Origin: Ruminococcus difficilis
GTDB taxonomy: Bacteria > Bacillota_A > Clostridia > Oscillospirales > Acutalibacteraceae
Length of the DNA: 10,930 nt
Assembly (NCBI RefSeq): GCF_016680995.1
Contig: NZ_JAEQMG010000136.1
Location: 1-10,930, forward strand
Reading direction: 5' to 3'
Below are positions 7,189-10,930 of the stretch, in pieces. The position numbers and the translations under genes are program-made. Position 1 is the first letter of the stretch; every line of letters starts with the position of its first letter. The notes under the pieces were generated by a model that made no database searches, was not told the DNA's origin, and saw only the letters and a program-made list of their open reading frames with translations.

Positions 7189-7298
7189 GCCAAACAAAAC
7201 CTTTCAATCACTTTAACCAAAGTCATAAGAAAGAAGAGCCTGTATTTTTTACTAAATACAAACTTCGGTTAAAGTTGAAAAATTCAGTTTTGTTTGGC
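7189..7298. repeat. 110-bp long imperfect palindrome in the operon A leader
   Basis: Terminal arms GCCAAACAAAAC (7189-7200) and GTTTTGTTTGGC (7287-7298) are perfect inverted repeats. Inside them TTTCAA/TTGAAA (7202-7207, 7275-7280) and CTTTAACCAAAG/CTTCGGTTAAAG (7211-7222, 7263-7274, one G-U) continue the stem, and TGTATTT/AAATACA (7241-7247, 7254-7260) makes an apical hairpin. No flanking target-site duplication is evident. It could be a MITE-like insertion or a native RNA structure that shields the 5' end of the transcript. Confidence 0.7.
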
Positions 7299-7304
7299 AC
7301 TTAT

Positions 7305-7333
7305 ATCATAGCATATTTTACGCAAATACGCAA
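7305..7333 (-). promoter_or_regulatory. Likely promoter of operon A
   Basis: On the minus strand TTGCGT (7328-7333), a 17-base spacer and TATGAT (7305-7310). The -10 is good and the -35 matches at three of six positions. The predicted start, around 7298, coincides with the first base of the long leader stem-loop. Confidence 0.5.
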
Positions 7334-7511
7334 TCCAAATTTCCCCTTGACAATTTAGCAAGAATGTACAAACACCCGACAAAACAAACATTTAAATGTA
7401 CGGCAAAAAACGACTGACCCTACGGCTTTATCATAATATGTCTGTATGAAAAAATCAACAAAGTGGTAAAACTTGAACGTTTTCCGGTAAAAATGAAGGA
7501 AAAATTAGACG
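7334..7511. other. Intergenic spacer between operon A promoter and the 97-bp repeat
   Basis: AT-rich spacer without a supported gene. A short direct repeat AATGTAC occurs near 7363 and 7396. An open plus-strand frame runs through here into the 97-bp repeat, but the two repeat copies fall in different frames of their overlapping open frames, so coding is unlikely. Confidence 0.4.
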
Positions 7512-7608
7512 CGCCCAAAAATCGCCGACGCCGCGCAAACACTTCGGTCGGGTACACCAACCGTCGTTACTCAACAAATCGCACACAGGGTGACACACGG
7601 CGAAACAG
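7512..7608 (-). repeat. 97-bp dispersed repeat, copy 1
   Basis: It matches 10016-10112 with five differences in 97 bases (7514, 7530, 7576, 7591, 7602), all transitions, and no gaps. Read on the minus strand it can form the hairpin CGGTTGG-TGTAC-CCGACCG, and an alternative hairpin CCGAC (7551-7547) with GTCGG (7529-7525) followed by CGATTTTT, which is terminator-like. It lies about 100 bases past the stop codon of the third dockerin gene, in the same orientation relative to the gene as copy 2. Confidence 0.9.
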
Positions 7609-7709
7609 AGTGTTTATTACTCATGGTATTGTTTTTCTCTGTTATCGCCTACTATATTTTGCTGTAAAATTAAACTGTCCATTTGTATACATAATTGGCA
7701 GCGCTCGTA

Positions 7710-8444
7710 TTATTCCGCACATATTTTTTGGATTTCTGTAGCATCAGTAATATCAACAACTCCGTCATTGTTAATATCGGCTGATTGATATCTTAGACGG
7801 CATGGTTCAAAAAGACCGCTTGCTATTTTTTGAACCATTGTTGCATCGGAGATACTGATAATCATATCGCCGTCAACATCACCGAGTATTCCGTCTATCA
7901 AATTATCCAAATTCCATGACGCTGTTAAGACCAAATATGATTTAACTGATTTTGCTAATTCAAACAGCAATTTATCTGTAAATATACTGGTATTTGCCGC
8001 TTCTGAAATCGAGGTTAGTCTGTGGTTTTGGTACAAATCAATTATCCCGTCTACGGAATCAAAACAATACGCAAAGGTTAAGTTGCTGTCTGAGGAGCTA
8101 ACATATTGCGTTTTGGGTTTTGCTTTCAAAAAATCTTCAGATTGCGTGCTGTCATAATGGCTGATCAGCAATGCCCCGTTGGACAGTTTTCCGTAATATT
8201 GTATTATGATGTCATTTAAATCGGTGTTTGGATAGAACAGCGAAACCTGTTTCAGAATGTCTTCACGGTACTCTTCCGGCAGCATTTCTTCGACCTTTGG
8301 AGAATAGCAAAGCAAATCACTTCCGGCTAACTGAGCGAGTTTCTCATCATCGTACTCCGTGTATTTTGAACACGCACCGACATTAGGCAAAGCTGAGAAA
8401 GCAAGCGTCATTAGAATCAATAACCCTACAATACCTTTTTTCAT
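7710..8444 (-). CDS. Third dockerin protein, possibly lipid-anchored, co-transcribed with the sigma factor
   Basis: The 244-residue product starts with a signal peptide (about 1-24). It ends NVGAC, with Cys25 in a near-lipobox (V-G-A-C; Gly at -2 is not typical), so either lipidation or signal peptidase I cleavage is possible. Residues 26-185 are a mostly helical domain of unknown function with several Cys and no catalytic motif I recognise. Residues 187-244 are a type I dockerin with two complete calcium loops: D189, D191, D193, S197, D200 and D223, N225, D227, D231, D234. The ATG at 8444 is set by AAGGAG at an 8-base spacing; an upstream in-frame GTG overlaps that ribosome site and is rejected. 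It is the last gene of operon B, 29 bases after the membrane protein, and may take part in surface sensing or in assembling the complex. Confidence 0.82.
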   Translation of the reverse strand: MKKGIVGLLILMTLAFSALPNVGACSKYTEYDDEKLAQLAGSDLLCYSPKVEEMLPEEYREDILKQVSLFYPNTDLNDIIIQYYGKLSNGALLISHYDSTQSEDFLKAKPKTQYVSSSDSNLTFAYCFDSVDGIIDLYQNHRLTSISEAANTSIFTDKLLFELAKSVKSYLVLTASWNLDNLIDGILGDVDGDMIISISDATMVQKIASGLFEPCRLRYQSADINNDGVVDITDATEIQKICAE

Positions 8445-8473
8445 TAATTTCACTCCTTGATATGGTCAAATGC

Positions 8474-9307
8474 TTAGTTTAATTCAATTTCTCCGTAAAG
8501 CCTGTTGATTTGAAATCCGCTAAAGCTTTCCGAATGACCCCATTCGTCATAGAATTCCAAATCATAATATGTTTCGGCATTTAGAAAGATGTCGTAAAAA
8601 CTCGGCGAGTAACTATAAACATCTCTCTCTTTGCTGATAACATCGACAAGCTCACGGAATTCGTACTTTTCACAAAAAGAAAATTTCTTCCCACGCTCCG
8701 TGATATGACAAAAGAGATAATTTGAATCCTTGAAGCGTTCATCGATTTGAAAAACAAGAATACCCATGAATATATTATCAGGTGAGTCTGCATACTGACC
8801 GGAAATATATCCTGTCGCGGGAGGAACAAAAGGGTATGAGGTCGCGGCTGTGACTTCTTCTGTCACGGTTTCCTTCGGCTCCGATGCTGACAACGGGCTG
8901 CTTTCAACGATATTATCAGTAGGTTCGACGAGTTTATCACTTGAATCGTTCTCAACCTGTTGACGGTTGAGTTCGGATTGAGAGTATTCGGGTATTGTCT
9001 GCATAGCTTGGGTTTCTTCTTTCGGTTCGGTAGCCTTGAATGAGGTTGACGGAGCACCCTGATGTGCAGCGGAACAAGTTGATTCCTGCGGTAAAGTTGA
9101 AGCTGAAGGGCTCATAGGAAACTCCTGAATGCTGAGCTTTGAATTAAAAAACAAAACCGCTGTTGAAACTGCAACAACGCTTGCGGCAGTTCCAATTAAA
9201 TATGGCTTAAAATGCTTTTTTGTTGCAGTATGAGGAATATTTACAGCGTTTTCAATCCAGCTTTCAGGCACGTCTAAGTTCTTGATAATATTAAAATTTC
9301 TTTTCAA
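8474..9307 (-). CDS. Single-pass membrane protein in the anti-sigma position
   Basis: The 277-residue protein has a short cytoplasmic N-terminus (1-35, with LDVPESWIENAVNIP), one transmembrane helix (about 36-55), a long Ser/Thr/Pro/Glu-rich extracellular linker (60-160) and a C-terminal domain (165-277) rich in aromatic and charged residues with predicted beta strands. It starts at TTG two bases after the sigma-factor stop, with GGGGG about nine bases upstream; no ATG precedes the membrane segment, so TTG is the only sensible start. Position and topology suggest an anti-sigma factor that holds the sigma factor at the membrane until an outside signal is met. No zinc-type His-x3-Cys-x2-Cys anti-sigma motif is present, so the call rests on context. 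The extracellular domain is not one I recognise. Confidence 0.65.
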   Translation of the reverse strand: MKRNFNIIKNLDVPESWIENAVNIPHTATKKHFKPYLIGTAASVVAVSTAVLFFNSKLSIQEFPMSPSASTLPQESTCSAAHQGAPSTSFKATEPKEETQAMQTIPEYSQSELNRQQVENDSSDKLVEPTDNIVESSPLSASEPKETVTEEVTAATSYPFVPPATGYISGQYADSPDNIFMGILVFQIDERFKDSNYLFCHITERGKKFSFCEKYEFRELVDVISKERDVYSYSPSFYDIFLNAETYYDLEFYDEWGHSESFSGFQINRLYGEIELN

Positions 9308-9309
9308 GC

Positions 9310-9789
9310 TTATTCGCCCCCATAAATCTTTTTTAGTTTTTCCCTGCCTCGTTTCAGCATTACCATAATTGTATTAGGATTTCTTCCAAGTATTTCGGCA
9401 ATCTCCTTCACCTTATATCGCTCACAATAATGCAGATAGAGGATATCTCTATAATCAGGTTCCATCCTCATCAGTGCCCAGGTAATGTCCATTTCGTCTT
9501 CGCTGTAGTAACTTGGTTGGTCTTTAACGCTTTCCATAGATACGGTTTTCCGGTTTTTCTTCAAAAAATTGCGGCATTCATTTATTGCAACCTTAATCAA
9601 CCATGCTTTGAGATGATTTTCATCCTTAAAGGAAGGGGATTTTGTATATAGCTTAAAAAATGTATTTTGAAAACAATCTTCTGTATCCGCCCAATTTTGA
9701 AGTCGGGTTAAACAGACTCCGGCTACTGTTTGGGTATACTTACGCACAACATCTTCGTAAGCCAATCCGGCAAACAATTTCTCAGCCAT
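9310..9789 (-). CDS. ECF-family RNA polymerase sigma factor
   Basis: The 159-residue protein has the two-domain layout of ECF sigma factors. Region 2 (about 11-78) contains DTEDCFQNTFFKLY and HLKAWLIKVAINECRNFLK, for -10 recognition and core binding. Region 4 (about 105-157) contains PDYRDILYLHYCERYKVKEIAE, then a helix-turn-helix and KRGREKLKK, for -35 recognition. It should redirect RNA polymerase to a small regulon in response to a surface signal passed by the membrane protein next door. The ATG at 9789 lies about 12 bases after a G-rich ribosome site (9802-9809). A five-codon frame, ATG ACA GAT TAT GGC TGA (9799-9782), sits in between and its stop overlaps the sigma start region, so translation may be coupled. 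First gene of operon B. Confidence 0.93.
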   Translation of the reverse strand: MAEKLFAGLAYEDVVRKYTQTVAGVCLTRLQNWADTEDCFQNTFFKLYTKSPSFKDENHLKAWLIKVAINECRNFLKKNRKTVSMESVKDQPSYYSEDEMDITWALMRMEPDYRDILYLHYCERYKVKEIAEILGRNPNTIMVMLKRGREKLKKIYGGE

Positions 9790-9852
9790 AATCTGTCATT
9801 TCCCCCCTCTATTAATAAAACAATTCATAAAGGTATTTTATTACAACGAATC

Positions 9853-9881
9853 ATTATCTTTTTTAAGAAAAGCAAACTCAA
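9853..9881 (-). promoter_or_regulatory. Possible promoter of operon B
   Basis: On the minus strand TTGAGT (9876-9881), a 17-base spacer and GATAAT (9853-9858), about 60 bases before the sigma-factor ATG. It is the best housekeeping-type match in the 200-base leader. An ECF-type autoregulated promoter cannot be recognised without regulon comparison. Confidence 0.45.
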
Positions 9882-9980
9882 GAATAAGGTGAATTTACGA
9901 TGTATGCCAAAATCCATACCGATACTCCATTCAAGCACAACAAGATACCGCTAAAAAAGAAAAAATCCAGAACTTTTTCG

Positions 9981-10011
9981 CGCTTTCTTTGTTATAGCGT
10001 AGCAAAAATGA
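9981..10011 (-). repeat. Dispersed 32-bp repeat, copy C
   Basis: The minus strand reads CTCATTTTTGCTACGCTAT followed by AACAAAGAAAGCG, matching copies A (1701-1733) and B (2208-2239). It lies four bases from copy 2 of the 97-bp repeat; copy 1 of that repeat has no such neighbour. Confidence 0.6.
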
Positions 10012-10015
10012 GATT

Positions 10016-10112
10016 CGTCCAAAAATCGCCGACACCGCGCAAACACTTCGGTCGGGTACACCAACCGTCGTTACTCAACGAATCGCACACAGGGCGACAC
10101 ACGGCAAAACAG
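10016..10112 (-). repeat. 97-bp dispersed repeat, copy 2
   Basis: About 95% identical to 7512-7608 in the same orientation. It begins five bases after the stop codon of the ribbon-helix-helix gene. Changes within the predicted outer stem keep pairing (G-C to G-U), which hints at an RNA role. It may serve as that gene's 3' end. Confidence 0.9.
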
Positions 10113-10117
10113 GGATT

Positions 10118-10528
10118 TTACTCTTCATTGTACCAACCTTTGGCGATGTCCTCCAGCTTAATTTTGCCGCGCGTTCTGCGGACGTTATTGACAGCCTCTC
10201 TACGCATTTCTTCCAACTCATCATCGGTGAAATGATTTGTCTTTGCGATGACTCTCATCAGCATTTCGAGCTGAACCGCGTAGCGGAACAGTCCTTTGGA
10301 GATCGCCTTCGCGTTGTCCTCGGACACATTTTCAACCGCTTTTGCGAGCTTTTCGCTCATCACATCGCCGCCGGTTTTGATCGCTTCATCCGCAATCAGG
10401 TTTTCCGCAGCCCTTTCAAAGAACTCGTTTCGCGAGTGAAGTCCTTTCTTTTTGATGAATGTATCGACCGTTTTTACCGTTTTCTTATCAAGGTACAAAC
10501 TTACCCTTTGTTTGTTTTCCGAATCCAA
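10118..10528 (-). CDS. Ribbon-helix-helix DNA-binding protein (CopG/MobC-like)
   Basis: The 136-residue protein has an N-terminal ribbon-helix-helix domain (about 6-45): strand RVSLYLDKKTV, helix DTFIKKKGL, and SRNEFFERAAENLIAD. A longer helical C-terminal part (55-136) includes LFRYAVQLEMLMRVIA and a charged tail. Proteins of this shape are often found on conjugative and mobilisable elements of gut Firmicutes, as relaxosome accessory factors or autorepressors. I favour that, but no relaxase gene is visible. The start is TTG, seven bases after AAAGGAGG; a second GGAGG lies just before. The promoter region carries several palindromes that may be its own operators. Confidence 0.72.
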   Translation of the reverse strand: MDSENKQRVSLYLDKKTVKTVDTFIKKKGLHSRNEFFERAAENLIADEAIKTGGDVMSEKLAKAVENVSEDNAKAISKGLFRYAVQLEMLMRVIAKTNHFTDDELEEMRREAVNNVRRTRGKIKLEDIAKGWYNEE

Positions 10529-10620
10529 TTTTTTACCTCCTTTAACCCTCCAAATAAATTACACCAACATGGTGAGCAACCAAAAAATGCCCGTTTTTTC
10601 GATAGACATGCGATTGTCGG

Positions 10621-10665
10621 AAATAACAGCGTTATTTGTTACACCAAACCGAAAACAGGTGTCAA
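10621..10665 (-). promoter_or_regulatory. Promoter and operator-like palindromes of the ribbon-helix-helix gene
   Basis: On the minus strand TTGACA (10660-10665), a 16-base spacer and TGTAAC (10638-10643). The inverted repeat ACACC/GGTGT (10641-10645, 10658-10662) lies between the boxes, as in the antitoxin promoter at 2622-2650. A perfect palindrome AAATAAC-AGC-GTTATTT (10621-10637) follows just downstream of the -10, a good place for a repressor to bind. Confidence 0.55.
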
Positions 10666-10929
10666 CCTAAGAATACTGCACAGGAAACCCTCAAAAATGG
10701 CTTGTGGTCGGCGTTGCCGGCCGCTGTGAACCGCACCGGCGCTGCATAACAGCGTCGTTGCTTTCTCCTGCTTCAAATAATCACCGGCGTTTTTCGCCTT
10801 TTTCGGGTTGCGGGCGACTAATGCTGTTTTCTTCTGCCGTAATTGAAGAGTTGCCGCCTGTGGAAAGAATCCACCGCCCGCTTGATTGGCAGAATCCTGA
10901 ACATCAGGTTCCCATTTCGAAGCGACCCG
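10639..10929 (-). other. Open frame reaching the right edge, uncertain gene
   Basis: A minus-strand frame stays open for 96 codons from the right edge to a TAA at 10639-10641, inside the promoter of the ribbon-helix-helix gene. The product would be basic and low in recognisable motifs (it contains KNAGDYLKQEK). A second minus frame is open from the edge to a TAG near 10822. I cannot say which, if either, is coding. The DNA is clearly more GC-rich than its surroundings. Small hairpins occur, for example CGCTG/CAGCG near 10739-10753 and CCTGA/TCAGG near 10894-10907. It may be the edge of a mobile element's transfer region. Confidence 0.25.
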
Positions 10930-10930
10930 A

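Larger units (their letters stand above)
7118..7298 (-). promoter_or_regulatory. Structured leader with terminator and competing antiterminator ahead of operon A
   Basis: The leader RNA (read leftward from about 7298) first forms a 110-base stem-loop. Just before the ribosome site it can form a terminator: GCGTGGCT (7166-7159) with GGTCACGC (7152-7145), 8 pairs including two G-U, 6-base loop, followed by TTTTTTATTTTG. A second, exclusive pairing exists: AAATGAGC (7185-7178) with GCTCATTT (7161-7154), 8 perfect pairs. It takes the upper part of the terminator's 5' arm and traps the remainder in its loop. AGGAGG (7128-7123) begins three bases beyond the T-rich tract. This is the architecture of transcription attenuation. 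The ligand or factor is unknown, and I do not recognise a named riboswitch class. Confidence 0.6.

Noticed and set aside
6888..7226. Minus-strand frame starting in the operon A leader, considered as a leader peptide (MTLVKVIERF...)
   Set aside because: No ribosome site before its ATG, and it continues well into the dockerin gene in another frame without a stop near the attenuator.
7189..7298. CRISPR-like or insertion-sequence origin for the leader palindrome
   Set aside because: Only one inverted pair, no spaced direct repeats, no transposase and no visible target duplication.
7463..7741. Plus-strand 92-codon frame spanning the first 97-bp repeat
   Set aside because: No ribosome site. The repeat copies lie in different frames of their surrounding open frames, so the repeat is not being kept as protein.

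Overview
The window looks like chromosomal or integrated DNA from a gut or rumen Ruminococcus-type Firmicute (Oscillospiraceae). Three secreted proteins end in type I dockerin modules with the 'DITDATxIQ' signature of cellulosome- or amylosome-forming ruminococci. One of them is a large BspA-type leucine-rich-repeat protein. Shine-Dalgarno sites are strong AGGAGG types and promoters are TTGACA/TATAAT-like. Every supported protein gene is on the minus strand; the only plus-strand transcription unit I support is a tRNA-Trp remnant.

Layout, left to right. 1-708: 5' part of a tyrosine integrase that runs off the left edge. 709-1313: gene-poor DNA ending in a consensus promoter, a tRNA-Trp-like sequence with a ruined 3' half, and a strong terminator. 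1314-1792: gene-free, with two hairpins and one copy of a dispersed repeat. 1793-2650: a small lipoprotein gene, and a RelB/DinJ antitoxin gene with its own promoter whose toxin partner is cut down to 22 codons. 2738-7333: operon A, made of a promoter, a structured leader with terminator/antiterminator potential, a beta-sandwich (CBM-like)-dockerin gene, a 1118-residue LRR-dockerin gene and a terminator. 7512-7608: first copy of a 97-bp repeat. 7710-9881: operon B, made of an ECF sigma factor, a single-pass membrane protein in the anti-sigma position, and a third dockerin protein. 9981-10112: another dispersed-repeat copy followed by the second copy of the 97-bp repeat. 10118-10665: a ribbon-helix-helix gene with its promoter and operator-like palindromes. 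10666-10930: GC-rich DNA that may hold the edge of another gene.

How the parts may work together. The dockerin proteins should dock onto cohesins encoded elsewhere and display adhesive or substrate-binding domains outside the cell. Operon B resembles in outline the sigma/anti-sigma surface-sensing circuits known in cellulosome-producing clostridia: the membrane protein has a long extracellular region and is co-transcribed with a dockerin protein. Operon A seems to be controlled after initiation by its leader. The integrase at one end, the ribbon-helix-helix protein at the other, the broken toxin-antitoxin pair, the tRNA remnant and the dispersed repeats indicate a region shaped by mobile elements. 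None of this was checked by database search.
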